From assembly GCA_029339195.1 (NCBI GenBank), contig JAPTJF010000180.1, positions 49,634 to 113,633 on the forward strand: a DNA stretch of 64,000 bases. The letters run 5' to 3'. The notes under the pieces were generated by a model. That model ran no database searches. It saw only the letters and a list, made by a program, of their open reading frames with translations, and was not told the DNA's origin. This DNA is from Micractinium sp. NFX-FRZ. Its lineage: Eukaryota; Chlorophyta; Trebouxiophyceae; Chlorellales; Chlorellaceae. A program made the translations under genes and the position numbers. Positions 1-12,112 of the stretch are shown one piece after another (within the stretch, counting starts at the first letter, position 1; every line of letters starts with the position of its first letter).

Positions 1-3000
1 GCCCCAAAACTCCCCAAAGCCCAAAACAGACATTTGCCGTCAGCAGGAGGCACAGTCCGCAATCGTTGGCAGAGAAAACTCGTGGCTTGAACTCGCAGCA
101 CGTCCTGCAGCGTGCACGACCAAACCAAAGCAAATCAAACAGCAGGCGCCGGTACCTCCCCGTACCTGGGTGCATGGCATAGACAGCGGCCAGCAGGCTC
201 AGCAGGGATGCCAGGCTGTCGGGCTTGGAGGCGGGGGCGGCGGCCTGCGGGGCGCAGGTAGGGGTCAGCATTGGGGCAGGCAGGTGGGCGGGCGGGCAGC
301 ACATGCAGGGTGAACCAAGCAACCTGGTGAACAACTATAACACTTGCACCCAGAAGGGGACATTTCAGCGTAGCTGCACCGCTGCCTGCCACTCCCAAAC
401 CACCCCACAAGCAACCCCTTCCCTCTCTCCTCCCCACCTGCGCTGTGTCAACAGCCATAAGAGTGCCGGCAGCGGGCGCCGCCGGTGCCGCCGACGCTGC
501 CACCTCATCCTGCCCCTGGGACACGCTGAGGTCGCTCAGCGCCTCGGTGGACTCCCTGCAGCGCACAGCAGGCACAGCAGGGGCACAGCAGGCACAGCAG
601 GAGGCAAGCAGGGGTATCAGCACGTCCGCACGCGCTGGGACCGGCAATGGCGGCCAGGTCAGCGCCTTGCCTGCCGCAGGTTGCACCATTTCCAACATTG
701 CAGCACGGACCTGCCTTCCAGCGGGCGGCATGAGGCACGCTATGCTCGGCCAAGTGCCCCGCTGCTCACCCTGCCCTGCCCTGCCCTGCCTTGCATGTCG
801 TGCTGTCAGAGCAACCCACCCACCTGCCGGCAGGCGACATCAGGTAGGCCATTGTTAGCTGGTGCACCACGCTGGCGTACAGCTCGCGCTGGTGGTCGGC
901 GTCATCCTGCAGATACACAGCCAGGCACGGGCGAGGGGGCGCAGAGGGTGTGGCACAACAGAGGTGGGCTGGGCAGCCGTGCGCTGGGGTGGGGGCATGA
1001 ATCAGCACTGCACTGCGGCTAGGCGGCAGCAGCAACAGCAGCAGCAGGGGCACAGTTTCCAGCGCGCCGGGTGCGCAAACAGGCGCGCTGAGCACTGGCA
1101 GTGCTGCCTGCCCACTGGCATGAGGGCTGCCACTGCCTCACCTGCATGGGCACGCTCTCCAGCACGCCGGTGCGCAGGAAGGCGCAGGCGCCGCCCTGGG
1201 TGGCCGCCTTTACCATGTCCACAGCCCGGCCTGCAGGGGGGAGGGCGAGGGGCAGCCAGGTTGGGGGGTTCAGTACGCTGTGGCGCTGCGCTGCTCCGAA
1301 CTGCCTTGTGGTACCCTACCCTGCGGTACCCAGCAAAGCACCGCACAGCACTGTTGTCAGCTTGCTTGCCAGGAAGTCCAGCTGTCACCTCCTCACACGA
1401 CCTGCCGCAGCAGCAGACATCGCATCCCCTCACCGCTTCCTCCCTCCCTCGCCGCCCGCACAACCTCCAAACACCCCCCCCCCGCCCCATCCGCCCACCC
1501 CGCCCCACTCACGTGCCGCGTGCTCCGGGCCGTACTGGCTCAGCAGCACGCCCCACCCCATCTTGAGCACCGCCCAGTGCGGGTCGTCTGAGGCGCCGCC
1601 GCCCCCAATCTTCTGGTCAAGCTCCTGGGAGCCAGCCAGGTCACGCAGGGCACGCTCATCGGCCTCCTCATCTGCTGGCAAGGCACACAGCAGAAGAAGG
1701 TTCAGACACCAGGGGATCAAAGGCCTGGGGGAGACAGCCAGCACATGCAGGCCGCGCTCATCGGCCTCTTCATGTGCTCGCGAGACGAGGAGCGGAGGAG
1801 AGGCCAAGGAAGCAACCAGGGCTGGTAGCAGCAGCGGGCAGCTAGGCAGTGTGCCATGAGCGCCACATGCAGTGCAGCAGGCGCCAGTGATGGAGCAGCG
1901 ATGCCCCCCCAGCTCCGCTGTGCCGCAGGGTAGCTGCTTTGGGGCACGCAATTGCACTCCTGCTACCTCTGCATTTTCCAAGGGCAGCAGCACCGCAAGC
2001 AGAGGTGCATACGCACGCTGCACCGCATGCTGCCAGGGCATCCGCCACCCACCCACCACCAACCCACACCACGGCCTGATCCTTTCTCACCTGCCCCCTC
2101 TGCATTCTCCAGCGGCAGCAGCGTGAGCAGCACCGCCAGCAGCACCACATACGCCTGCTGCACCGCCGCCAGGTCGCCGCCGCCGCCGGCCCGCGCCTTG
2201 AGGGCCAGCCGGTGCTGCAGGTCCACCAAATCGGTGATGTCTGCCGGGGCCAGGCGCTGGCGGATGCAGCAGGCGTAGACCAGGCACTCGCACAGCACCT
2301 GGGAGAGCAAAGAGATGGAAGGAGGGCAGAAGGGAATGGGGTTGGGTGGGATGGCGAGAGCAGGCATAGACCACCTGGGCAGACACAGCGCGCATGAGTG
2401 AGCAAAACAATTGAACAAGGGGACGCGAGGGGGAGGAGGAGGGAGGGAGGGCGGAAGCTTTGCCGGCAGCAAGAGGCCTGACCCTGCAAGGCTTGCAGCA
2501 GGCAGAGCTTGGAGCAGGGCAAGATAGCTCCAACACCTGCAGACCAACCCGCGACTCCCAGCCCCCTCAGACCCTCACCGCCTGCTCCATACATCCTGCA
2601 TCCAGCAAAGCACAGCATGTCACAGCACAGCACAGCATGCGTGCAGCTCCTCACCGTCTGCTCCCGCTGCACCAGCGCGTTTCGGTCCACCTCCCGCCCG
2701 TGGCTGTCAATCACCACCGGCAGGCGGCTGCCGGGCTGCGCTTCAAGCTGGTTGTCCTGCGGGCAGACAAGACAGAGAAATGAGCAGGCAACGCGACGTT
2801 TTGACAGCTGTGGGTGGGCGGGAGGCGGGCAGAGATGTCCAGAGGCGGAGCAGGGAGTGGGGGCAGGCAGGCAGGCGCAGACAGGCCGGAACATGCGGCA
2901 GCAGAACTTGTATGGGGCGGCTGCAGTCGTGGTGCTGTTGCTGGCAGCGCTGCCGTCGGCCACGCGGTCGAGAGGCTCAGCAGTGGCGGCGCGGGCACAG

Positions 3001-4407
3001 CAAGACAGCGGGCAAGAGGAGGCCACATCTGTCTGTGGCACAATCACTTCTCTGCATCCCCTCTCTCCACCACCAATACCTCCGCAAAGCACCAAGTGCC
3101 CAGCAGCTGCCACCCACCCGCACAAGCTCCGCCAGCCGCTGCACCAGCATGGTCCGCCCGCCCAGGCTCTGGGAGAGCAGGTCGGCGTTGAAGGCGCACA
3201 CCGCCCGGTACAGGTCAGCGGGCAGGCTCTCGGCAGACATGACCTGTGGGATGATAATTAATGGGTGCATGCAGTTGGGACAGGGATGGGCAGCCGGGAT
3301 GGGACGTCTTGGGGAGGGCGAGGCAGGGAGGGAGACCACGGAGGCATGTCACACAAAGGCGGGCACACGGGGCAGGGATGCGGATGCTGCCAGCCTGCAC
3401 CGGCAGCGCGGCAACAGGGTTGGCAGGAACAGGCGGGCCGCACCTGGGCTTGCAGCAGCAGCCAGAGGGAGGTGAGCAGGCCCCGGCGCTCCTCGAAATA
3501 GATGCCGGCGCCCGCGGCTGCCGACACCTCGCCCGTCTGTGTCGAAAGCGTGGGTCGGGCAGGCAGGGACATATGGCAAGGGCTGAGGACGGCATGAAGG
3601 CTGCGCCCTGGCGGCAACAAGGCCTGAAGGCACTGCTGCTGCCTGCTGCGTTGGTTTCAAAAACGTCATGCCTGCCGCTGCTTAGTATTCGACCACTACC
3701 TCCAGTGCAGTGTGCCAGGTGTGGGCCCAGCGCACATGCGGCTGCTCCCATAACCAGTTGGGTCCGCCCACCGCCCTGTCGCAGCTGACGTTCCGTGCGT
3801 AATCACAAGGCAACACAGGCAGCCTGCGACCCACAGTCTGCAGGCGGGCTTGCACAAGACACGGCCAGCGGCAAGCGCACCTCCTGCAGCGCGCCCTGCA
3901 CGCACAGCGCCGCCAGCAGTTCGTCCAGCTTCATCTCATCTGCCAGCAGCAGCACCTCCCGCACATCCGGCTCCTGGTCAAGCACCACCGGCCCGGCAGG
4001 CGTGACAGGCTTGCCCGACTGCACTGCTGCACGCGACTCCGCATTAGGCTCCTGCGGCAGGGGAGAGCAGGCGGAGGCGGGTGGCGGGCGGCAGACTGGA
4101 GGCAGCGTCGATGGGACCATCGGCGCATTGCGATGGCAATGGCAGCGCCAGCTGCGCACTCTGCATGCGGCGAGGACCCCCGTGAGCCCGCCAAAAAAAC
4201 GCGCCGAGTGATCACCGGTCGAGTTGCAACAGCGGAGCTTTCTGCACTCCCTTCGCGCACTTTGTATCGCAGCAGGTTCAGAAACGCCGGCTTGGCGCGC
4301 TGCAGGGTCGCCAGGAAGGCGGCGCTGTCGACGTCTTCGCCCGCATACAGCGCGCTCTCCACCTGCTGGAGCAGGTCCCTGAAATTGACCTCTGCATCTC
4401 CAGCCAT
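1..4407 (-). CDS. NUP205: NUP205/NUP192-like inner-ring nucleoporin, N-terminal part (partial)
   Basis: Large scaffold nucleoporin of the nuclear-pore inner ring; only the N-terminal part is present because the gene runs off the left edge. The start ATG (MAGDAEVNFRDLLQQVESAL) lies at 4407. At least eleven exons follow on the minus strand, near 4407-4262, 4052-3885, 3540-3444, 3243-3123, 2762-2660, 2302-2090, 1674-1512, 1233-1140, 907-830, 555-440 and 255-172. Recognition rests on helical segments in the order seen in plant and animal NUP205: DVREVLLLADEMKLDELLA, then ERRGLLTSLWLLLQAQ, then VVHQLTMAYLMSPAGR, then KPDSLASLLSLLAAVYAM. No catalytic residues are expected. Two introns hold echoes of neighbouring exon sequence (see findings). 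The NUP188 branch is the main alternative; the EERR-LL-SLWLLLQ segment favours NUP205. Confidence 0.8.
561..602 (-). repeat. TGCTGTGCC tandem motif at a NUP205 3' splice site
   Basis: Four copies of a TGCTGTGCC-type unit, read on the gene's sense strand, end about six bases before the AG acceptor of the exon coding for ESTEALSDLSVSQGQDEV. The same motif in the same orientation precedes acceptors in PL1, PL2 and PL3. Confidence 0.7.
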
Positions 4408-4947
4408 TGCTCCACAGCTGCGAGAGCAGTTGCACGCTCAAGCCTCCGGCAGCAGCTTTCAAGTCGCCATGAACTGGTTGCTTGGGAGCAGGTTGTGTCG
4501 ATGTTCATGCAATGCTGCGATGGCCGCGATGACGCCCGACAGGAGGCGCCGCGAGTGCACCACCGGCGGCGGTACAGCGGGGGCGGGACAGACCAGCCCA
4601 GCCGCCAGTCCGTCGATCATGCATTTGCCTTGGCTGCCAACCTCCCAGCCTAGCCTCTCCAAAGGTAAAGTCTCCACAGGACCGATGTTATGCTTCAAAA
4701 TTCAAGTACTTCAAACACCTCCATGGCGTGCCAACCCGGCCCCAGGTGTGTTGCTCTTTGTAAGGATGTTAAACATTAGTCCTGCTGGTGTGTGGCTGCA
4801 GGAAGGCACCCCGCCGCTCCAATGCCACTCGCTGCATGCAGGCCTGTCTGCATAACCCCTGAGGCACTGCCTGCACCGGCTGCTCTCGGATTCCTTGCAT
4901 GGTCTGCCTCAATCATGTCTCCACAGCATTACATCATACCCAACCAA
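4408..4947. other. Intergenic, between ankyrin-gene stop and NUP205 start
   Basis: Both flanking genes are on the minus strand, so this stretch should hold the ankyrin gene's 3' UTR and the NUP205 promoter and 5' UTR. No convincing coding signal is visible, and base composition is more AT-rich than in the flanking exons. Confidence 0.5.
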
Positions 4948-7900
4948 TCACATCCAGGTGCTCATCGGCAGGGCAGCAGCAGAGATGACCAGCTCCAACA
5001 GCTCCCAAGGCAGGGACCCTAGGGTGGCCCCAGACACCGCTGGCCCTGCAAGGCGTGGCGCCTTGCCCCGCTGCCGCCGCTGCGCACGCTGTGCCGTGCT
5101 GCTGCTGCTGCCACTCTTGGCGCCGCAAGTCTGCAGCCGGTGCGCTGCCAGCAGCAGCGTGCGGACTGTTGCCTTGAAAGCGTCTGGCCAGTCGGCATGC
5201 ACCGCAGTGTCCCAGCAGCCTTGGCGTGCCACCAGCAGCAGCCTGCAGGGGGAGGGTCAGCCAGGGGTGGGGCGGTGCATCGTCATTGGTTTTGAAGCAG
5301 GTCTTGCTTATGACGTTTTTGGAAGTCCAAGACCAAACAAATATTTTACAATCGTCATGACCACAGCTCAGCTGAATGCTCTACACCACCCTGCTGAGTG
5401 TGGAAAACCAGCGACACAGCCTGCCTGCCTGCCTGCCTGCCCAACCATCAGCAGCGCTCTGAGCCAACTAGCCAAACATCCAAACATCCAAGCGGCCGGC
5501 ACGGCAGGCATTTCAGGGCGGCCGGCACGGCAGGCAAGCAGCACCAGGCAGCACCTTGCAATCAAACGGCGCCCTCACAGGTAAACCCTGCGGGACCTGC
5601 GCTGGGCAAGTGCTGCAAGGGGCCCCATGCCGTCCCAGCCAGCCAGCCAGTCAGCCAACACAGCAGCAAGTCAACCACCCAAGCAGGCAGACGGGCACGC
5701 ACTGGCGGCGCATCGTGATCGGTGTGCGCACCTGCGGTCCGCTGGCCCCGCGCTGGGGAACTGCTGCAGCGGGTCCCATGGATCCGCCACCTGAGTGGGC
5801 ACCCCCTCCACCATCATAAAAGTGGGGCTGCGAATCCCCCGGTAGATGGTGGGGCGGTACCCCGCCTCCAGCAGCGACTCTAGGAGAAGCATCACTTGGT
5901 GCTGCCAGGCGGCGGGGGCGGCGGCCGACGCGGGGTGCGCGCCGCGCTGCAGGCAAGCGGGGCGCAGGCAAAGCGATTGCGGCGGTGAGCAGACAGCGCT
6001 GGCGAAAAGCGAGCCAGCTTGACCAATCCAGCCTTCCCGCCAAGTGGCGGGCTTGCAGCACGTGCGCTGCAATGCACCGCGCTTCGCTGCACCACAGCGG
6101 CACCCTGCGCCTCCCCCGCCTTGCCTTGTATATGTGCAGCAGTCGGTGGATGGGGCAGGTGAAGGACACCACTCCCCCCGCTTTGATGGTTGGCGTGTCC
6201 TCTGACACCTGCAGCGGTGGCTGGGGGAGCCAGGGTGAGGGCCACGGAGGAAGGTTCTGGCCGGGAACACGGCTCTGCACGACACATGCATTCACTGGGG
6301 TGGATCAGGCAGGCGCAACCATAGGCAATTTGCGCTCCGCTCGTTACCATGCCGTGCAGGCAACTTGAGAGCGCCCGTTCAGCACATTCTGTCCAGCCTT
6401 GCCTCTTTACCCCGTCCCGACTCCCACCACTGCCCCCGCCCACCTGCGGCCTCTCGCACGCCAGCAGCGCCTGCACTGGCGCAGCTGCCACCGTCTTCTC
6501 CAGCACATACAGCAGGCGCTGCAGGTCCACACGGCCGCCCGCCCGGTGCAGCAGCGCCACTGTGGCGGCGCTGCCGCCGTGGGCGGCAGAGTGCGACATG
6601 AGCCCTTTGCCCACGGCATCTGCCTGGGGCACGTTGAAGGGCAGCGGGCTGCAGGAAGGGGAGGGAGACGGCAGGTGAGGCGCTGCCAGGCAGGCGGCAC
6701 GACACCGTAAGGGAGGGCAGGGCAGTGTGGGCGGTAGGGTTCTTGCAGGGCAGGACAGGCCAGGGTGGGGCAGAGGCGCTGGCCTGAACAGCCCGTAGTG
6801 CTGGAAGCCTCCCCTCAGCCTGCTGCCGCTGTCCACAACCACCCACAGTACCACGCCATCTGCCCTTCCCAGCATGCAGGGGTGTGCCCCTAGACATGAA
6901 GTGCCCGCTCACCTTCTGAGGATGAGGTGCAGGATCTCTATGCTGCCTCCCAGCGCTGCCCCCCTGAGCACCTCGAATAGCTGCTGGGTGGAGGGCTGCC
7001 AGCGGGGCGTCCCCCCCTGGGCCACCCTGCTCAGCCAGCCGTGACTGCCGTCATCGTCACCCGCTGCCAGCTCAGCACCTGCCCCGCCGCCGCTGCTGCT
7101 GCTGCTGGCGCCGCCGCCCCCGCCGCTGCCAGCCTCCTCATCATCGCTGCTGCTGCTGCTGCTGCTGCTGCTGTCGATAGCGCGGCGCGTGCCTGCGGCG
7201 GCACGCCCAGGGCCGCCCACGGCCGGCGACGGCCGCAGCCCGCTCGCTGCCAGCACAAACTCGTGCGCGCAGCGGAACAGCCGGAGGCGGCCGCAGCGTG
7301 CAGCACCCACCATCACTTCTGCCGCCGTGTCGCCGCTGCCCAGCGCCAGGCGGCCAGCTGCCAGCTGGCGTTCCAAGTGATCCAGCAGCAGGGGCAGCGT
7401 CTGGTTGGGGAGAAACTCGGAGCCGCAGGCGCAGCGCAGCGTGGAGCAGCGGCGGCGCACAGAATGGGCCAGAGGGTCGGCGCCGTGCTGCAGCAGCAGC
7501 TCGGCGATGCGGGCAGCAGTGGCGCCGCCTGCCCCGCCCGCTCCCTCGCTGCTGAGCACGACCTGCAGGGGGGCAGGGGAGAGGAGGAAGAGCACAGCAT
7601 GAGGAAGATGATGGGCGCGCGTGGACAGGTGGGCAGGGACGGGCATGGATGGAGGAACAGCAAGAAGACGGGGCCCGATGGGCAAGCAGGCAGCAGGCAA
7701 AGATGACAGGGGGAGACGGGGTCGGCAAAGCGGCCACCAAAGTTCCGGCTTCCTCCCGCTCACTCCAGCAAACAGAAGAAGGCCCACGCCCACACATGGC
7801 CGCACTACAAAGGAGAGAGCAAAGCACATGCCGCGTGCACGCCACAGCACTCACAGCGCTGAGCGGTGTCCAGGGCCTGGGCTGCCCCTGGGGCACGGGG

Positions 7901-8783
7901 CCGGCAGCATTGGGGTCGGCGCCATGAGAGAGGAGCTCCTGCGCCGCCTCAATGTGGCCCAGGCTGCAGCAGACAATGGCAGCAGGGTTTTGAGCAGGCA
8001 GAGGTCCAGGTTCCCCACCAGACCAAGGCAGAAGTACAATGTGGCCCCTCAATCTGTCGGAATGCCGCATACGCAACGTGACGCACTCACCGACACGCCA
8101 CCGCCAGGGGGGTCATCCCTGGCTGCAGGGCCGCCAGCTGCGCGTTGCGCAGGCGCTGTGTCTTCAGCTGCTGCAGCCAGGCGGGTTGGAGAGGCGGCAG
8201 CGAGGCAACACCGAGCCGGGCGTCCAGCAGCGGCCGGGCGGCGGTCGCCGACAGCAGCGTCGCCAGCCCGCGGCTGTTCGTGGCCGCCGCCAAGTGCAAA
8301 GCGGTAAGTTCCCCCGTGTAGCCGCCGACCACAAGGAACGACGGCAGGAAGCCGGCGTCGCCGAGCAGCGTGTCGACGTCTCCGCCATCCTCGCACAGGG
8401 CGCTAAACAGGCGTTGCTGCACCTCGACCTGCCTCCTAGTGCACACCATTCCAAGTGACCGAAGGGAAGACAGGGGCTGCAGGCAGGACGCGGCCCGGCA
8501 TGGTGCTGGGAACCCACAGCATGCTGAGCAGGCATTGCACTGAGCCCCGCCCATTCGCCACCTGTCCCCTCCCTGCAGATTACTGACTCTACCCTGCCCA
8601 GGACCTGCCTCTGCTGCCTGCAGGTGCTTGCCACCGCCAGCGTGCATCTGGGGATGTCCTAGCGGCGTGCTGCTTGCCTTCTGCAGCAGGGATCGCACTG
8701 GTGTGGGCTGCCTTGAGCAGCCAGCAGCGGTATCAGCAGGTTTGAGGGCGCACAGCGCGTCCCCAGTGATGACAACACTTTTC
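4948..8783 (-). CDS. Ankyrin-repeat protein with C-terminal F-box-like motif
   Basis: Probable protein-interaction adaptor of unknown function. Ankyrin units are visible as TALHLAAATNSRGLATLL, then LGHIEAAQELLSHGADPNA, then AARIAELLLQHGADPLAHS, then SHSAAHGGSAATVALLHRAG. Exons lie near 8435-8095, 7969-7856, 7563-6912, 6652-6443, 6222-6125, 5946-5731 and 5246-4948. Between the third and fourth units lies a Ser/Asp/Glu/Gly low-complexity linker (about 7185-7080). The last exon encodes LGSLPWELLELVISAAALP before the stop, which resembles the LPxEL-xxI core of F-box or SOCS-like boxes; this is a weak resemblance. The first exon is unsure: the frame is open upstream to an ATG at 8783, and the only clear acceptor is just before VEVQQRLFSALCEDGG. 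One intron appears to use a GC donor (5947-6124). Confidence 0.65.
5419..5442. repeat. (CCTG)n microsatellite
   Basis: About five tandem CTGC/CCTG units in an intron of the ankyrin gene. A short tandem GGCCGGCACGGCAGGC pair follows near 5493-5535. Confidence 0.9.
5947..6124 (-). other. Predicted GC-AG intron in the ankyrin gene
   Basis: On the minus strand, exon ...CATATACAAG is followed by GCAAGG rather than GT. The next usable acceptor is CTGCAG before CGCGGCGCGCAC. Both exon edges are phase 0 and the joined frame stays open. GCAAG is the usual form of rare GC-AG donors. Confidence 0.55.
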
Positions 8784-9353
8784 ATCCTCTCCTCCCGTAC
8801 AATCCGAGAGCTTTCTCTCCCTCCTTCCCCCCCGCCACCCACCCACCCCCCAAGTCACCCAATCGGTGTCCTTTGATGTCCACACCACCCCGCTCAGGGA
8901 AACCTCGCGGCTAATTTACTCCGCGGGACTCCTTTCTATGCTGAGCAGGCAAGCACATACACAAATGACGCATATGGCCTGCTGCATAGGGGAGTGGGCC
9001 CCCCCCCCCCCTGCAGGCTGGATGCAGGCTGGATGCAGGGCGTGCGGTACATTCCAGCGCCCCTGCCCTTCTGTTTCCCTGCCTGATGCATGTCTTTTGG
9101 ATGAATACTCGTTCATGTCGACGGGCCTGGAGGCGGGAACTCACTTGTGCGAGGTGCAGCTTGTGAGGTGCAGGACCTTGGGGAGGTGAGCGACAGTGCC
9201 TTCCCAGCCTGAGGCGCCTTCCCCCTCTGGCGGCAGCTGCGCAGCTGGCGGCATGCCGTCGCTCTCATCTTGTAATGTGCCCCGCGAAATCGCGTGCCTC
9301 CCAGATAATTACTCTTTGACTGCAACGAAGGGTGTGTGCGCGGCGAAAGCAGC
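8784..9353. promoter_or_regulatory. Divergent intergenic region, ankyrin gene / protease
   Basis: The genes diverge here, so both promoters should lie in this stretch. It contains a 13-base run of C at 8999-9011, a tandem GGCTGGATGCA pair at about 9016-9038, and one copy of a short repeat found again downstream of the protease. No defined promoter element could be assigned. Confidence 0.45.
8955..8992 (+). repeat. Short dispersed repeat, copy 1
   Basis: ACATACAC followed after a short spacer by GGCCTGCTGCATAGGGG. The same two blocks occur in the same order and orientation at 12613-12646, beyond the other end of the protease gene. Confidence 0.6.
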
Positions 9354-12112
9354 ATGCCCGGGCCCCCCGTGCTGCTCGTTGCAGCCGCGGCCATGTTGAT
9401 GGCGCTCGCCTCAGCCCAGCCAGGTGGAGGTTCGATCGTCTCGCTACGGGGTATCGGGATGGGCGTCGGATGGGCGGCAGAATGCACGGGGCGGGGCGCA
9501 GGAATGGGTGGTGGTGCGGCTCCCGCCGGTGGCGGCGGAAGCTGCTCGCGATAGGCTTCAACCCCATGCCCCACGATGCCCCTCCCTGTGTGCAGCCTGC
9601 GACTGCAGCAACGTAAGGCTGGCATCAACCGACGTCCCGGTGTGCGAGCGCGGCGGCGGTGCAGCGTTTGCCAACCTCTGCCTGGCAGAGTGCCAAGGCG
9701 CTCGCGGCCTTGCGCCTTGCTCCGGCGCGGTGCCAGGAAGGCGGGGGCGGGGGCTGCTACTAGCCCACACCAGTAGTACTCTTCCATTGCTCTGCTGGAC
9801 CCATTATTCTGGAGCAATGGCAATCGTATGGTTTTCCGGCTGTGCTTCAGCCTCTGGTGCTTCCCCCCGCTTTGCAGGCGGCGCAAACTTGGCCACTGCA
9901 GCTGCTGCCGGTGCCGGTTCTGGTCCGCGGGAGCGGGCGCTTCCCTTTGACCCTTCGCTCGTGGACTCGGACGCCCGGCTGAGGCCTGCAGACTTGAGCC
10001 GCTTCAAAGCGGAGGGGTTCAGGCTGGCGGCCAAGCTGCGCCTGGTGCCGGGCAGCGGCAAGCGGCGGACGCCACACGTGGCCGGCTCGAGGCGAGTGCT
10101 GCATGGGTCGCACTAGCGGCTCACTCTCGCTGTTGCGTTGCATTGCATGTGCATAGGTTTGCGTGCGGCCCCCGCGCCCCGAACCGCCATCCACTGCCCC
10201 GCTCTGCTCCCCCGACCTGGCAGGCCCACCGCCGGCGACAGCGCCGGCATCAGTGCCATCGCCAGGGTCACCCCTGAGGGCCTGCTCTACCTGCGGCCCT
10301 GGCCCACCGATGCTGCTGACGCGCGCACTTCGGCGCAGCAGCAGGGAAGCGCACAGCCCGCCCCCTCGCTTTGGAGCACCTCAATGGGTCTCGCCAGCAA
10401 GGACTGGGGGCCTGGCTCCGGCGGCGCCCGCTTGGGCCCCCTGCTCGCCCCCAGGGGGAAGCCTCGCAGCCTGCTGCGCGCCCCCGTGTGGGAAGTGACT
10501 TCCCGGAACGGCGCGCACGACTTCCCCTGGAGGGCCGTGGGCCTGCTGACCAGCAGCTCCTCTGGCTGCACCGCAACGCTGGTCAGCAGCGACACCATCC
10601 TCACAGCCGGCCACGTGAGTTGGGGGCGGGGCTGGGGTTGCGGGGCCGGGCTGCAGCTGCTTGATGCGGCACATGCATGCTCGGCGGCAGCAGGGCCGTG
10701 CATTGGTGCCTCTCGATCTCCAGCCCCACACCCGCCCCCTCCCCGCCCCTGCCTGCGCGGCAGTGCGTGTTCAACGAGGAGACGCGCAAGTACATGCGCA
10801 ACTTTCGGTTCCACCCGGGCCGCCATGACGGCGTCACGCACTGCCACGACTACCGGACGGTGCGGGGCCAGCGCGTGTGCGCAGGCTGGCGCAACGACTG
10901 GCACGTCAACTGGTTGTACCTCGACACGTTGTGGACACGATCTCGTGAGTGGATGCAGGAAGGGGCAGGTAGAGGGATTGGCTTGCATGGAGCGCGGTGC
11001 CAGAGCCCCGGTGACCTGGCAGTGGGGGGCTGCGTGGCGGGGGCCGGAGGGGCAGGGCGGCTGGCAGCTGGCTGGCAGCTGGCAGGATGGGCAGCACCTC
11101 TTGCTGGGGCAGGGCTGCGTGGGCGCCGCCACATGCCGCCGCATGGTGTGCGCCTCCCCCGAGCGTGCATGAGCTGGCGAGCGCAACCGTGTGCCCGCTG
11201 CACTCCTCCCCCACAGCTCGGCCCATCGACTGCGGGGATGGCAGGCGGCTCTGCCACCTCATTGAGGCCTATGCCTGGGATCTGGCGGTGATCAAGCTAC
11301 GCGAGCCGATTGGGAGGCAGCTGGGATGGCTCCGACTTGTGGACAGGCGCGCCGGTAGCCCGTGGGGCGGGCGAGTGGGTGGCCCACCGTTGCTGTGTCG
11401 GCAGAAGCCAGGTCGGGCTACCTTGCACCCCGCAACTCCACAAACGTGCGCCCGAGGCACTGCGCCCCCCGCTCTGCCTGCCTCTGCCCAATAGCCCTGC
11501 CCTAGTGCCTGCCCCACGCTCCCTGCAGATGCGCCAGCACGAGGGTGCGGGTCACCGCAGCTGGCTACCCCGCGGAACGGGACCTGTACCAGGCCCGCAT
11601 GTTTGCTGCCGGCGGCAGCCTGCAGCCCAACCCTGGGTGTGCGCCAGTCGTTGTCTCCGACCTCTCCAGCTCGCCAGGCAAGCTTGCGTGCGCTGCCTGC
11701 GGATGGGTGCTGACAGCCTGAGCGTGGGGTGAGGCTAACACACCCCGGGGGGAGGCCTGGCAGGCGGGCCCGGCCAGGCAGCCGCTGCTGGCAGCCACTG
11801 AGTGAGCGCCCGTAGCCGCCTGCCCCCGCACCGCGCGCTTGCGCCTCCCCTCGGCACCGCGCGTTGTCTGGGGCAGCCTGCCGGTGGCCTGCCCGCGCCC
11901 GCGAGCCGCGCACACCCAGTAGCAACGCTTGCCCCTTGCGCCACCCCTGCCCAGCAGGTTTTTCTGGATCGGCCGCCCGGGACGCGTCGTTCACCGTCCA
12001 AGGTGTGGTGGTGGCCAGCAATGCAACGCACACGCTGGTCCGCGCACTCGACCGGCCTAGGTTCATTTGGATACGGGAATTTGCGTTCAAGGGGCGGCGG
12101 GTGGGGGGCTAG
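9354..12112 (+). CDS. Secreted trypsin-like (S1/V8-type) serine protease with Kazal-like segment
   Basis: The ATG at 9354 opens a signal peptide (MPGPPVLLVAAAAMLMALA) that ends in exon 1. Exon 2 (from about 9596) encodes a cysteine pattern, CDCSNVRLASTDVPVC then FANLCLAECQG, resembling a Kazal inhibitor domain. The protease core follows. The catalytic His is in SSDTILTAGH before the donor at 10615, the Asp in AYAWDLAVIKL (about 11270-11300), and the Ser in GFSGSAARD in the last exon (about 11957-12112). Its stop is TAG. Other exons lie near 9876-10091, 10224-10614, 10765-10945, 11217-11340 and 11530-11680. The region between His and Asp is cysteine-rich. GFSGSA is closer to V8/HtrA-like GxSGSP motifs than to classical GDSGGP. 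The product probably acts in the endomembrane system or outside the cell; its substrate is unknown. Confidence 0.72.
10092..10223 (+). other. Predicted GC-AG intron in the protease gene
   Basis: The frame closes soon after 10091 unless an intron is removed. The only junction that keeps the frame (…AGSR-PTAGDSAG) uses a GCGAGT donor at 10092 and a CAG acceptor at 10221-10223. Confidence 0.5.

Noticed and set aside
9196..9960. Long minus-strand open frame (257 codons) across the protease 5' end
   Set aside because: It is the shadow of exons on the plus strand, which carry a signal peptide and a Kazal-like pattern.
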